Positions 32,887-41,418 of a stretch of 64,000 nucleotides of DNA are shown one piece after another (the first letter of the stretch is position 1; the number at the start of each line of letters is the position of its first letter). Position numbers and translations under genes: made by a program. The DNA comes from Planctomycetaceae bacterium (lineage in GTDB: Bacteria > Planctomycetota > Phycisphaerae > SM23-33): NCBI GenBank assembly GCA_039680605.1, contig JBDKTA010000033.1, positions 82,463-146,462 of the forward strand, read 5' to 3'. The notes under the pieces are model-generated. The model was not told the origin of the DNA, made no database searches, and worked only from the letters and a program-made list of their open reading frames with translations.

Positions 32887-33242
32887 TGGCAATTCTAGCC
32901 CAAGAAGGAATGGTGTATCCATGGATTCTACTGGCAGTCCCGGCTTGGGTGCTTGCAGGGCTGCTGTCTCTGGTCGCTCTGGTCGTTTCAATATTGAACC
33001 GCCCACGTGCGGGCATCGCGTTGGGCCTGGCCGCCATTGGATTGATGATAATCGTGGAAATTAGTCGCTTACCCGGACATCACTATAGCCTCCACAAACT
33101 GTGGTTCTACAACCCGGAAGCTTGGCCAATCTTGTTGATCCTGTACTCTCCCGCCATATTGGGAATCCTCGGTCTGGTGGTTTCACTCCTGCGGAAGAAA
33201 AAACGTGCGGCTGGATGCAAGACCCGCGACAATTCTCTTTAG
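32883..33242 (+). CDS. Small membrane protein coupled to the PNK-like kinase
   Basis: A 119-aa protein with three hydrophobic segments (WILLAVPAWVLAGLLSLVAL; GIALGLAAIGLMIIVEI; ILLILYSPAILGILGLVV) and a basic tail. I do not recognise a family. It overlaps the kinase stop in ATGA and is followed 21 bases later by the aminotransferase gene. Base use is less GC-rich than that of its neighbours. Confidence 0.65.
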   Translation: MMAILAQEGMVYPWILLAVPAWVLAGLLSLVALVVSILNRPRAGIALGLAAIGLMIIVEISRLPGHHYSLHKLWFYNPEAWPILLILYSPAILGILGLVVSLLRKKKRAAGCKTRDNSL

Positions 33243-33263
33243 AGTCATCCAGAGGAAACGCTA

Positions 33264-34637
33264 ATGGGCAAGTACAACCCAGCCAAATACGCTCTTGATC
33301 TGAAGCAGGTGCCGAAGATTGTCACGGCGCAGGTGCCGGGGCCGCGGTCGCGGGAAATGCATTCGCGGTGTACGAAGCATTTCAAGGGGCTCAGTGAGCA
33401 GGTGAAGTTGTTTCCGGTGGCGTTTGAATCCGGGAGCGGGTGCGAGTTGGTGGATGTCGATGGGAATCGGTACATCGATTTCTCGTCGGGGATTTATGTG
33501 GCGACCTTGGGGCACTGTCATCCCAAGATCACGGCTGCGGTTGCGAAGTATGCGGGGATGCTGATGAATGCCCATGACTTCACCACTGAGATCAAGACCC
33601 GGCTGGTGGAGAAGATGGCGGCTGTTTTGCCGGGGGATTTGAAGGGGTTTCAGTTTTACGACTGCGGGACGGCGGCTGTCGAGGCGGGGCTGCGGATCTG
33701 CCGGGCGGCGACGAAAAAACACGAGATGATCTCGTGCTTCTACGACTTTCACGGCAAGACGTACGGCGCGGTGTCGCTGGCGCATATCCGCTCGAGCGTG
33801 TACGGGCCCACGCGGGCGCCGGGGTTCCACATGGTCCCGCGGCCGGACCCGTACCGCCCGCACTGGACGAAGGGCGACGGCACGATCGACACCGACCGCT
33901 ACATCGCCTTCTACGAGGAATACCTCGACCGCGGGACGTGCGGGCAGGCGGCGGCGTTTGTCATCGAGCCGATCCAGGGCTGGGGCGGCTCGGTCATGCC
34001 GCCGGACGATTTCCTGCCCAAGCTGCGGGCATTCTGCGACCGCCACAAGCTGATGCTGATGGCCGACGAGGTGCTGACAAGCTGGGCCCGCACGGGCAAG
34101 TGGCTCTGCTGCGAGCATTGGGGCGTCGTGCCCGACGTCGTCACCCTGGGCAAGGGATTCGGCAACGGATTCCCCGTCACGGCCGTGGCGGTGCGCGAGC
34201 CGTTCATGGAGACCTTCGAGGCGATCTCGGCATCGAGCAGCTACGGCGGCAACCCGATGGCGTGCGCGGCTGCACTGGCGTCTATCGAGGTGATCGAAGA
34301 GGAAGACCTGCTTGCCCGAGCGGCGTCGCTGGAGGCGCTGTTTGCCGCGCGCATGAAGGCGTGGAAGGACAAGTTCGCCATCGTGGGCGACGTTCGCGTC
34401 AAGGGCTGCCTGATGGGCGTCGAGCTGGTCAAGGACCGCACGACCAAGGAACCCTTCCCCGAGGCCGGCAAGCTCGTATATCAGTGGGCATTCGCCAAGG
34501 GGCTGGCGTGGATCCCGGCTGGGCACATCCTTCGCATGAGTCCACCGGTGGTCATGCCCGACGACGTGGCCCACAAGGCGATGGACCTGATCGAGGAATC
34601 GATCGGCGAAGTCCAGAAGCAACTGGGCTACGCGTAG
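33264..34637 (+). CDS. Class-III PLP-dependent aminotransferase
   Basis: A 457-aa fold-type I aminotransferase of the class-III group (ornithine, 4-aminobutyrate and similar omega-amines). Signatures: DGNRYIDFSSGIYVATLGHC, the FYDCGTAAVEAGLRI motif, IEPIQGWGG, LMADEVLTSWARTG, and the PLP lysine K297 in VTLGKGFGNGFP. The substrate is not predictable. The first 420 or so bases use GGG, TTG and TTT codons far more than the rest of the gene. The TAG stop belongs to a palindromic repeat. It is probably in one operon with the ceramidase-like and sugar-kinase genes. Confidence 0.9.
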   Translation: MGKYNPAKYALDLKQVPKIVTAQVPGPRSREMHSRCTKHFKGLSEQVKLFPVAFESGSGCELVDVDGNRYIDFSSGIYVATLGHCHPKITAAVAKYAGMLMNAHDFTTEIKTRLVEKMAAVLPGDLKGFQFYDCGTAAVEAGLRICRAATKKHEMISCFYDFHGKTYGAVSLAHIRSSVYGPTRAPGFHMVPRPDPYRPHWTKGDGTIDTDRYIAFYEEYLDRGTCGQAAAFVIEPIQGWGGSVMPPDDFLPKLRAFCDRHKLMLMADEVLTSWARTGKWLCCEHWGVVPDVVTLGKGFGNGFPVTAVAVREPFMETFEAISASSSYGGNPMACAAALASIEVIEEEDLLARAASLEALFAARMKAWKDKFAIVGDVRVKGCLMGVELVKDRTTKEPFPEAGKLVYQWAFAKGLAWIPAGHILRMSPPVVMPDDVAHKAMDLIEESIGEVQKQLGYA

Positions 34638-34663
34638 CATGGGCGTCCCGCCCGTGCTACGGA
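34635..34663. repeat. GGGCG-type palindrome that supplies a stop codon
   Basis: TAGCATGGGCGTCCCGCCCG with TGCTAC. Its leading TAG is the stop codon of the aminotransferase gene. It is seven bases upstream of the next ATG (34670). Confidence 0.9.
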
Positions 34664-34669
34664 CGAACA

Positions 34670-36085
34670 ATGTTTAAGGCAGGCACAGGTCGCTGTGATG
34701 TATCCCCGCACGAGGCGATGTTCCTCGTGGGGTATCCGCATGCGCCGCGCATCTCGACCGGCATTGCAGATCCACTCTATGCCACGGCGCTGTGCCTCGA
34801 CGACGGCCGCACCGCGATCATCAGCGTTGCGGTGGACGTGCTGTATGTGACGGCCGAACTTACAGCCGCGTGCCGGCGGCGCATCGAAGACGCAACAGGC
34901 GTTGGCGGCAGCAATGTGCTGATCAGCGCCACGCACACTCATTCAGGGCCGGTAACGTGCGAGGTGCTGGCGTGGCGCGACGATCCCGTCGTGCCGCCGC
35001 CGGATGAGCGGTACCTGGCGCTACTGGTGGACGGCATCGTCGCTGCCGCGTGCGAAGCCTGGCGGACGCGCGCGGCGGCCGAGCTGGCGGTCGCGGCGGC
35101 ACAGATCGAAGGCGTCGGCTGTAACCGCCTGTCGCCCGAGGGTCCGCGTGATCCGCAGGCAGGTCTGATCGTCGTCCGCGGTCAGGACCGGCGGGGGATC
35201 ATCGCCGTTCAGATGTTCTACTCGATGCACCCGACGGTGCTGCACGAGGACTCGACGCTGGTTTCGGCGGACTTCCCCGGCTACGCGCGGCAGCATATCG
35301 AACAGCGTTGTGGTGGGCGGGTGATCTATCACACCGGCCCGTGCGGTGATCAGAGCCCGCGGTATCACGTGAAAGAGCAGATACTCGCCGAGGCGCGCCG
35401 CCTGGGCGGCCTCCTCGGCACTCAGATGTGCGCGGCCATCGATGCCCTGTGCGGCGCAGCTTGTTCATGCTCTGACACAGGCTGGAAAGCCTGTGCCACT
35501 GGCTTCCGCAGCGATATCACGCTTGCGGCCGCCACCGGCGCGGCGCAGCTCCCCTGCCGCACCTTTCCCCAGCCGGGCGAAGCGGCCGCTCATCTTCGCG
35601 CTGCGCGTGAGCATTACCAGCGCCTCGCGCATGACAACGCCGCGCACGGCGCGCTGCGCACGGCCGAGTGCCAGGTCTTCGGGGCCGAAGAACTGGTCGC
35701 GCTGGCCAAGGCTCAGGCCGACGGAACGCTGGCGGCCGTGCAGCGCGAGCACGCACAGGCGCCGGTGCAGGTCTTGCGGATTGGCGAGGCGTATATCGCA
35801 GCGCTGCCCGGCGAGTGCTTCGTCGAGTATGGGTTGGAGATCAAGCGCGGCGGTGGCACAGCCTTTCCAGGCTGTGAGGGACCACAGGCTGGAAAGCCTG
35901 TGCCACGGGTCTTCGTCGCGAGCCTGGCCAACGGCCATCTGCAGGGCTACATCACCACGCCCGGGGCGCGCGGCTATGAAGCCGATCTGAGCCTCTTCGA
36001 ACCCTCGGCAGGCGGACTGCTGGTCGAGACGGCGCTGGACCTGATCGCCCACTTGGAGAAGGCTCGCGATGATTCTGGCGATTGA
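34670..36085 (+). CDS. Neutral ceramidase-like (N-terminal domain) hydrolase with in-frame palindromes
   Basis: A 471-aa protein matching the N-terminal catalytic domain of neutral/alkaline ceramidases. It begins FKAGTGRCDVSPHEAMFLVG and continues with IISVAVDVLYV, ISATHTHSGP (zinc-binding H-T-H), VQMFYSMHPTVLHEDSTLVS and CGDQSPRYHV. Most bacterial homologues of this short type have no proven substrate. There is no signal peptide. Two palindromic repeats interrupt it, encoding SDTGWKACATG near residue 270 and GGTAFPGCEGPQAGKPVPR near residue 400, neither resembling family sequence. It overlaps the following kinase by 17 bases. Confidence 0.82.
   Translation: MFKAGTGRCDVSPHEAMFLVGYPHAPRISTGIADPLYATALCLDDGRTAIISVAVDVLYVTAELTAACRRRIEDATGVGGSNVLISATHTHSGPVTCEVLAWRDDPVVPPPDERYLALLVDGIVAAACEAWRTRAAAELAVAAAQIEGVGCNRLSPEGPRDPQAGLIVVRGQDRRGIIAVQMFYSMHPTVLHEDSTLVSADFPGYARQHIEQRCGGRVIYHTGPCGDQSPRYHVKEQILAEARRLGGLLGTQMCAAIDALCGAACSCSDTGWKACATGFRSDITLAAATGAAQLPCRTFPQPGEAAAHLRAAREHYQRLAHDNAAHGALRTAECQVFGAEELVALAKAQADGTLAAVQREHAQAPVQVLRIGEAYIAALPGECFVEYGLEIKRGGGTAFPGCEGPQAGKPVPRVFVASLANGHLQGYITTPGARGYEADLSLFEPSAGGLLVETALDLIAHLEKARDDSGD
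35474..35499. repeat. Half copy of the CACAGGCT-ggaa-AGCCTGTG palindrome inside a gene
   Basis: CACAGGCT (35476-35483) pairs perfectly with AGCCTGTG (35488-35495). It corresponds to the right half of the 51-base element at 12495-12545. It is read in frame in the ceramidase-like gene. Confidence 0.92.
35854..35905. repeat. Full copy of the TGGCACAGCC / GGCTGTGCCA palindrome inside a gene
   Basis: TGGCACAGCCTTTCCAGGCT with GTG, six spacer bases, then CACAGGCTGGAAAGCCTGTG with CCA. At 52 bases it is nearly the same as the intergenic copy at 12495-12545, yet it lies in frame in the ceramidase-like gene. Confidence 0.93.
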
Positions 36086-37481
36086 TCTTGGCACAACGAA
36101 TTTCAAGGCCGCCGTCTTTGACGAGGCCCTGGCGCGCCTGGGAGAAGCCTCCGCCGCGGCGCCGTACATCACCAATGACGCCATGCGCGTCGAGATGGAC
36201 GCCGGCGAAGTCTGGGCGACGTTGGTGGAATTGATCGCCCAGACGTGCAAGCTGGCAGGGACACACACGACAAATATCCAGAGCGTGGCCATCACCAGCC
36301 AGGCGCAGAGCTTCACGATTATGGACGACCACGGGCGAGCGCGCACGGCCGTGATCAGTTGGCTCGACAAGCGCGGCGCTGCCGGCCCGGAGGGCCTGAG
36401 CGAGGCGTTATCGCGCGGCTGGCACGAACACTGCAGCTTTCCGGCATTGACCGCTCAGATGCAACTGGCGCACTTGATGCGGCTGCGGGCCCAAGCGCCG
36501 CGCGTGCTGGAGGAGCCGGGGCGGGTCGTTCCGCTGCCGGCGCTGATCTTCGAGCGCCTCGGCGGCGTCAGTCTCTGCGATGACAATCTGGCGGCCATGA
36601 GCGGCATGTACTCGCTGTGGGCGGGCGCCTGGCGGGAGGAGGCCCTGGCGGCGTGCGGGCTGAAACCGCAGCAGATGCCCAGGCTGGTGTCCGTGGGCTC
36701 GGGGGTTCCGGTGGCGGAGCTGAACCCTTCGCTGCCGCTGGGCGCGGGCGCGCGGCTGGTCAGCGCGGGCAACGACCAGACCGCCGGCGCGCTGGGCAAC
36801 GGCTGCCGCGGCGGCGAAGTGGTGGTGACGCTGGGCACGGCGCTGGTGGCGTACCGGTTCGCGGGGCAACACCGCGGCCCGTACAGCCCCGGCGGGTGCT
36901 GGGGACCCTACCCGGGCGGCGGGTACTACGAATTGGCTTTCCGCGACGAGGGGTGCCTGGCGCTGGACTGGGCCGCCGAAACGCTCATGCCCGGTTCGCT
37001 CGCTGCGACGCTGATCGAAGCGGCCGCGCGCGGACAGACCGCCGTCACCGTCGAGAGCGGGTTCTTCGTGCCCGGGCGCATGCGAACGTCGCAGGCATGG
37101 ACGGGCGACCTGCCCACGCCGGACCTGAAAGCCTACGCCGTGCTCGAAGGCCTGGCCATGAGCCTCCGCCAGCTCGTGCGCGACGAGTTGACCTGTTCAT
37201 CCGGCACGGTCGTGCGCGCCATCGGCGGCGGCAGCCGCAGCGCCGTGTGGCTGCAGATTATCGCCGACGTGCTGGACTGCCCCGTGCATCGCGGCAGCGG
37301 CGACAGCCTGCTCGGCGCGGCGTTGATGGCCGCCGGTCGCTCGGCCGACGTTAGCGGCGGGGAGGTCTTTCACCCGCGCCTGGCCAAGCGCTCGCTGCTG
37401 GATGAACGATTCGATCGGTGGCGGAAGGCGACCGATATATTGGGCACCGAAACAACCGCGCGGAGCAAGCTCCGCCGCTAA
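36069..37481 (+). CDS. FGGY-family carbohydrate kinase
   Basis: A 470-aa sugar kinase with the two ASKHA domains: the phosphate-1 loop ILAIDLGTTNFKAAVFDE, the catalytic-type Asp region VISWLDKRG, NDQTAGALGNG, and the adenosine motif VVRAIGGGSRSAVWLQIIAD followed by GDSLLGAALMAA. The family includes xylulose, glycerol, fuculose and sedoheptulose kinases; the sugar cannot be chosen from sequence alone. It starts inside the end of the ceramidase-like gene, so the two are translationally linked, which suggests one pathway acting on a cyclitol or sugar derivative. Confidence 0.9.
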   Translation: MILAIDLGTTNFKAAVFDEALARLGEASAAAPYITNDAMRVEMDAGEVWATLVELIAQTCKLAGTHTTNIQSVAITSQAQSFTIMDDHGRARTAVISWLDKRGAAGPEGLSEALSRGWHEHCSFPALTAQMQLAHLMRLRAQAPRVLEEPGRVVPLPALIFERLGGVSLCDDNLAAMSGMYSLWAGAWREEALAACGLKPQQMPRLVSVGSGVPVAELNPSLPLGAGARLVSAGNDQTAGALGNGCRGGEVVVTLGTALVAYRFAGQHRGPYSPGGCWGPYPGGGYYELAFRDEGCLALDWAAETLMPGSLAATLIEAAARGQTAVTVESGFFVPGRMRTSQAWTGDLPTPDLKAYAVLEGLAMSLRQLVRDELTCSSGTVVRAIGGGSRSAVWLQIIADVLDCPVHRGSGDSLLGAALMAAGRSADVSGGEVFHPRLAKRSLLDERFDRWRKATDILGTETTARSKLRR

Positions 37482-37493
37482 CGTGGAACCGGA

Positions 37494-37976
37494 CTAATAC
37501 GTCGCAGCCTGCAGGGCGGCCTCGGCGCGCTCCATGGGTTGGCCTTGATCGGCATCTTTGAAATCGCCGCGCAGGGCCTTGAGGGCATAGCGTTCGGCGT
37601 CGATCTCTTTCATGGTCCGCACGCCGGCGCGGCGGAACAGTTCCACCGGCGGGCACCAGCCCTGAACGGCGTGCTGGAGCAGGAATCCGCCGACGGCCAG
37701 CGGCAGCACGGCCAGCCACCTCCGCCTCAGGCTCAGCAGAACCCCCAGCAGCAACACGACCGCCGCATTGGCTTCGAGCGTCCGCTCGATGTCCCACTCG
37801 CGGTCGATCTGCGACAACCGCCGATCGATGGTCTCGATCTCATGCGAGAGGCTGCGCACGCGGGCGCGGATCTGCTCGCGGATCATCTCGTTGACCTCCT
37901 CGGGCGAATGCTCCTGCACCCGCTCGGCAGTGCCGGCATCTGGTTGGCGTTGGGTGGTGGCGCGTTTGGCAGGCAT
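37494..37976 (-). CDS. Membrane protein with a DUF2892 (YgaP-type) domain
   Basis: A 160-aa protein with a charged helical N-terminus (NEMIREQIRARVRSLSHEIE), then two hydrophobic segments (AAVVLLLGVLLSLRRRWLAV, LPLAVGGFLLQHAVQGWCP). The G-W-C-P end of the second segment is characteristic of DUF2892, as in the membrane part of YgaP. The tail (MKEIDAERYALKALRGDF) is cytoplasmic. The ATG at 37976 follows AAAGGAGGGG. It is convergent with the sugar kinase (12 bases apart) and precedes the end-joining operon, whose ligD gene lies upstream on the same strand. Confidence 0.75.
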   Translation of the reverse strand: MPAKRATTQRQPDAGTAERVQEHSPEEVNEMIREQIRARVRSLSHEIETIDRRLSQIDREWDIERTLEANAAVVLLLGVLLSLRRRWLAVLPLAVGGFLLQHAVQGWCPPVELFRRAGVRTMKEIDAERYALKALRGDFKDADQGQPMERAEAALQAATY

Positions 37977-38008
37977 GGGTCCCCTCCTTTGTGAAGTTCC
38001 GGATAATC

Positions 38009-39652
38009 TTATCCGGCCTTGAGCGTCTTGCGTCGGCGACGACGGCGATTCGGCGAGGCCGCCGCGAGGTCTTCGATCCAGAGCCCCGACAGCACCGAGT
38101 ACGGCTCCGTCCGCGCGACGTCCACGTGCGTCTGGGCGGCCGCGTCGTCCTTCTTCATCAGCAGCCACTGATCCCTGCCGCCCGCCTTTGCGGACGATCG
38201 CACCAGCAAAAACACGCCGTGCAGTTTCACCCCGTGCAGGCGCACCTCGACGTGCCCTTTCCGGATCGCCTCGGCCAGGTCGGCCTCGGGATGCTTGGCG
38301 CTGGCAAGCGGTTCGAAGCTGCCGTAGTCCCACACGATGACATAGCCGGCGCCGTACTGCCCCGGCGGGATCTCGCCCTCGAACCGCGCGTACGAGAGCG
38401 GGTGGTCCTCCACGTGCATCGCCAGGCGCTTGTCGGCGGGGTTCATGCTCGGGCCCTTAGGCACCGCCCACGAGGTCAACACGTCGCCGGCCTGCAGGCG
38501 AAAGTCATAGTGCTCGTTCCGGGCGGCGTGCTTCTGCACGACGAAGATCGGCTCAGACGCCGCGGGCTCTGGGACATGCACAACGGAGTTGTGCATGGCG
38601 GCCTTTTGGGGCTGTGAAGGCGTCGGCTCGGGCGTCCGCTCAAAGTGGCGTTTTTGTTCGTAATCGGCGAGGCTCTCTGAATGACGTTTCTTGCCCTTGG
38701 CATCGCGGTTGCTCTGCCATTGCGGCGGCGATTCGAACTCGTCAGTCTTGATCCCCGGCAGGACCTGTCGCAGCGTCAGGGCTTCGGCGAACAGGTCGCC
38801 CTCCTTCTCAAGGCGCTCGATCACGCGCTGCGGACTGAACTGGAGCCGGTCGCTCTTGCCGGCCTTGACGGCCGCTTCCAGTTCCTCCCACGCCACCGGC
38901 GTTGAGACGCGGGGCTCAGGCGTGGCGCGCAGGGAATAGACGCAGACGGTGGTTTTGTGCTCGTCGTTCTGGCTCCAGTCGATGAAGATTTTACCGCCGC
39001 GGTGCTCCTTGCGCATCTTGCTGGTGACGCGCTGGGGGTAGTGTTTTTCCATCAACTGCGCCACGGTTAGGGCGAACTGCTTGGTCTGGTCGAACGTCAC
39101 CGGGGTGTTGAGCGGCACGTAGCAGTGCATGCCGTTCTTGCCCGAGACCTTCGCCAAAGCGGTCAGGCCCACGCCATCGAGCACGCGGCGCAGCAGCAGG
39201 CAGACCTCGGCGGCCTCGATCAGCCCCGCCGGCGGGCCGGGGTCGAGGTCGAACGCCACCGCCGTGGGCGTCTGCGGCGACATCCCGCGCGAAAGCAGCA
39301 CGTGCAGTTCGAGGGCGGCCAGGTTGGCCACCCAGATCAGGCCCGGCAGGTCGGTGACGCTGCAGTATCGAATGCTCGTGCCGCCGCGGTGCTGAACGGG
39401 CGCGGTGGTCATCCACTCCGGGCGGTGCGAAGGGCAGCGCTTCTCGTAGAACGCCTCGCCATGTACGCCGTCGGGATACCGCTTAAGCGTCAGCGGCCGG
39501 GCGCGCACGTGCGGCAGCAGCCACGGCGCGACGCGGCGGTAGTAGTCCAGCACGTGGGCCTTGGTCGTGCCGGCGGCGGGGTACAGCACCTTGTCGAGGT
39601 TGCTCAGATCGAGCGGGCGGTCCTGGATGACGACGCGCGTCTTGGCCATCAC
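38009..39652 (-). CDS. ligD: LigD polymerase and 3'-phosphoesterase domains, without ligase
   Basis: A 547-aa end-joining enzyme. The POL domain (residues about 1-295, archaeo-eukaryotic primase fold) has the catalytic pair D135/D137 in VAFDLDPGP. A linker follows, then the PE domain (about 365-535) with the H-x5-H-x-D motif in QKHAARNEHYDFRL, AMHVEDHPLSYARFEG and VIVWDYGSFEP. POL adds nucleotides at breaks and PE trims 3' ends. The ligase domain usual in LigD is a separate gene at 40458-41417. A 21-base palindrome encoding MHNSVVH lies in the linker. The start overlaps the Ku stop (ATGA, 39649-39652). Confidence 0.93.
   Translation of the reverse strand: MMAKTRVVIQDRPLDLSNLDKVLYPAAGTTKAHVLDYYRRVAPWLLPHVRARPLTLKRYPDGVHGEAFYEKRCPSHRPEWMTTAPVQHRGGTSIRYCSVTDLPGLIWVANLAALELHVLLSRGMSPQTPTAVAFDLDPGPPAGLIEAAEVCLLLRRVLDGVGLTALAKVSGKNGMHCYVPLNTPVTFDQTKQFALTVAQLMEKHYPQRVTSKMRKEHRGGKIFIDWSQNDEHKTTVCVYSLRATPEPRVSTPVAWEELEAAVKAGKSDRLQFSPQRVIERLEKEGDLFAEALTLRQVLPGIKTDEFESPPQWQSNRDAKGKKRHSESLADYEQKRHFERTPEPTPSQPQKAAMHNSVVHVPEPAASEPIFVVQKHAARNEHYDFRLQAGDVLTSWAVPKGPSMNPADKRLAMHVEDHPLSYARFEGEIPPGQYGAGYVIVWDYGSFEPLASAKHPEADLAEAIRKGHVEVRLHGVKLHGVFLLVRSSAKAGGRDQWLLMKKDDAAAQTHVDVARTEPYSVLSGLWIEDLAAASPNRRRRRRKTLKAG
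38576..38596. repeat. GCACAAC-gga-GTTGTGC hairpin inside ligD
   Basis: ATGCACAAC-GGA-GTTGTGCAT, nine base pairs and a three-base loop. Other copies are at 24589-24609 (outer pair changed to AC/GT) and 55559-55579. Read on the minus strand it encodes MHNSVVH in the linker between POL and PE domains. Confidence 0.92.
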
Positions 39653-40455
39653 GATGATTCCTTTGCCCGCGCCAGGCTCTCTTCAAGCGCGGCCACCAGG
39701 TCCACTTCCTCCCGCTTGGCCTTGCCCTCTTCCTGCGGCTCTTCGTCGGCAGCGTGGGGAACCTCGACCAGGGCGTGCTGTTTCTTCTTGCGGGCGATGA
39801 GCGCATCGATCCGCTCCTGGTATTCATCGCTCAGCGATTCGGGCTTGAAGTGACCGGCCGCCTTGCCGATGGCGGTCCGCATCGCCTTGACGTCCGATGC
39901 CTTGGCCGAGGCGGCCTGAACGATCTCATCGCTGGAGCGCAACTGTTCGCTGTAGCGCAGGGTGATCAGGCACAGGGCGCCGTCGATGCTCTCGATGGCG
40001 GCCAGGTACTGCTGGGCGTGCATGACGAACTGCCCGATGCCAGACTTGCGGAGGCGAGCCAGCGTCTCGACCAGGAGCTGATACGGCTTGTCGGCCCCGG
40101 TGGGCACCAGATAGTACGGCCGGTCGTACAGCGCCGGGTCGATCTGGTCGACGTCGACGAACTCGGCGATCTCGATGGTCTTGCTGCGTTTGGGCGAGAT
40201 GGCCTCGATCTCGCTGTCGTGGACGATGATGTACTTTTCGGGCTCGACCTCGTAGCCGCGCAGGATGTGCTCGGGATGCACAAACGTCTTGTGCTGTGGG
40301 CAGAACATCCGCCGCGCCAGGCGCGAGTGGTCGCTGCGGTGGAGCAGGTGAAACGCGCTGCGCGACGAATGCGCAGCCGGAACCAGCGCCACCGGAACGG
40401 CGACCAGGCCGAAGGTCACACTGCCCGACCACAACGCGTGACGGTTTGCGGGCAT
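39649..40455 (-). CDS. ku: Ku protein (copy 1)
   Basis: A 268-aa bacterial Ku, the ring that binds DNA ends in non-homologous end joining. Family features: LWSGSVTFGLVAVPVAL, FHLLHRSDHSRLARRMFCPQ, YEVEPEKYIIVHDSEIEAIS and the core YRDRPYYL-like region (PALYDRPYYLVPTGADKPYQ). The C-terminal tail is short and mixed in charge. It starts two bases after the ligase stop and overlaps ligD. A second Ku is encoded at the other end of the operon. Confidence 0.93.
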   Translation of the reverse strand: MPANRHALWSGSVTFGLVAVPVALVPAAHSSRSAFHLLHRSDHSRLARRMFCPQHKTFVHPEHILRGYEVEPEKYIIVHDSEIEAISPKRSKTIEIAEFVDVDQIDPALYDRPYYLVPTGADKPYQLLVETLARLRKSGIGQFVMHAQQYLAAIESIDGALCLITLRYSEQLRSSDEIVQAASAKASDVKAMRTAIGKAAGHFKPESLSDEYQERIDALIARKKKQHALVEVPHAADEEPQEEGKAKREEVDLVAALEESLARAKESS

Positions 40456-40457
40456 GG

Positions 40458-41417
40458 CTATTTCCTTTCCTCCAGAACGACCTCCTTGGGGTCCTTGTCG
40501 TCGCGCAGGCCCAGAAACGAGGCCTGCTGCAGTCGCTGCCCGGCCGGCCAGCGGCGATAGTCGATCTCGGCGACCAGGCGCGGGGCCAGGAAGACCGCCG
40601 GCGCCGGTCCGCGGTCGATGGGGTCTGCGAAGGGGGTTTTCTTTCGCTGCAGCTTGGCGAACAGCGCCGTCAGGTCGCGGTGAAGGCGGGCGTCGAAGCC
40701 CGTGCCGACGCGCCCGGCGAAGCGCAGGCGCCCGCGCTGGTCGTGGTAGCCCACCAGCAGCGAGCCGATCTGCGCACCCTGTCGGGCCCGGGGCTCCCAC
40801 CCGCCGATGACAAACTCCTGGCGGTGTACGATCTTGATCTTGACCCAGTCGCCGCCGCGCTGGCCGGGGCGGTACGGCGACTGCGGTCGCTTGGCCACCA
40901 GCCCCTCGAGCCCCCACTGGCGGGCGCCGGCGAGCATCTCGGGCCCGCGTCCTTCGTGGCTGGGCGGGACGCGCCAGCGTTGCTGCGTGAGCGTCACCGC
41001 GGCCAATTCCCGTCGTCGCATCCGGTAGGGTTCGTCCATCAGCGAGCGGCCGTCGCGCCAGAGAATGTCGAACAGGAAGTACATCACCGGCGCCGCCTCG
41101 GCCCCCTGCTGCACGCGGCGGCCAGTCAGGTGCATGCGATATTGAAGCCGGTGAAAGCTGGGGCGCCCCTGCTCGTCGGGGGCGATGATTTCGCCGTCGA
41201 AGATGGCGCTGCGGCAGCCTATCTCGTCGGCCCGCGGCACCAGTTCCGGATAGCGGGCGGTGATGTCGTTGAGGTTGCGGCTTTGCAGCGTCATGCGACC
41301 GCCGCTCCAATACGCCAGCGCCCGCACACCGTCCCACTTGTACTCGAAGGCCCATGACTGAGGGTCGGGCGGCATGGCGCCGCCGACAGCCAGCATCGGG
41401 CGCAGATGCGTCGGCAT
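40458..41417 (-). CDS. ATP-dependent DNA ligase (stand-alone LigD ligase domain)
   Basis: A 319-aa ligase made of the nucleotidyltransferase and OB domains only. The adenylated lysine is K27 in EYKWDGVRAL, with FDGEIIAPD, LFDILW, EGLVAKRPQSPYRPGQRGGD and WVKIKIVHRQEFVIGGW following. It seals the strand after Ku and LigD processing. The ATG at 41417 lies one base after the upstream ku stop and is preferred to a GTG at 41435. In Mycobacterium and Pseudomonas this domain is fused to POL and PE. Confidence 0.92.
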   Translation of the reverse strand: MPTHLRPMLAVGGAMPPDPQSWAFEYKWDGVRALAYWSGGRMTLQSRNLNDITARYPELVPRADEIGCRSAIFDGEIIAPDEQGRPSFHRLQYRMHLTGRRVQQGAEAAPVMYFLFDILWRDGRSLMDEPYRMRRRELAAVTLTQQRWRVPPSHEGRGPEMLAGARQWGLEGLVAKRPQSPYRPGQRGGDWVKIKIVHRQEFVIGGWEPRARQGAQIGSLLVGYHDQRGRLRFAGRVGTGFDARLHRDLTALFAKLQRKKTPFADPIDRGPAPAVFLAPRLVAEIDYRRWPAGQRLQQASFLGLRDDKDPKEVVLEERK

Positions 41418-41418
41418 G

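Noticed and set aside
33734-34669. In-frame extension of the ceramidase-like gene back through the aminotransferase gene
   Set aside because: The extension is low-complexity shadow of the aminotransferase; the family N-terminus begins right at the ATG at 34670.
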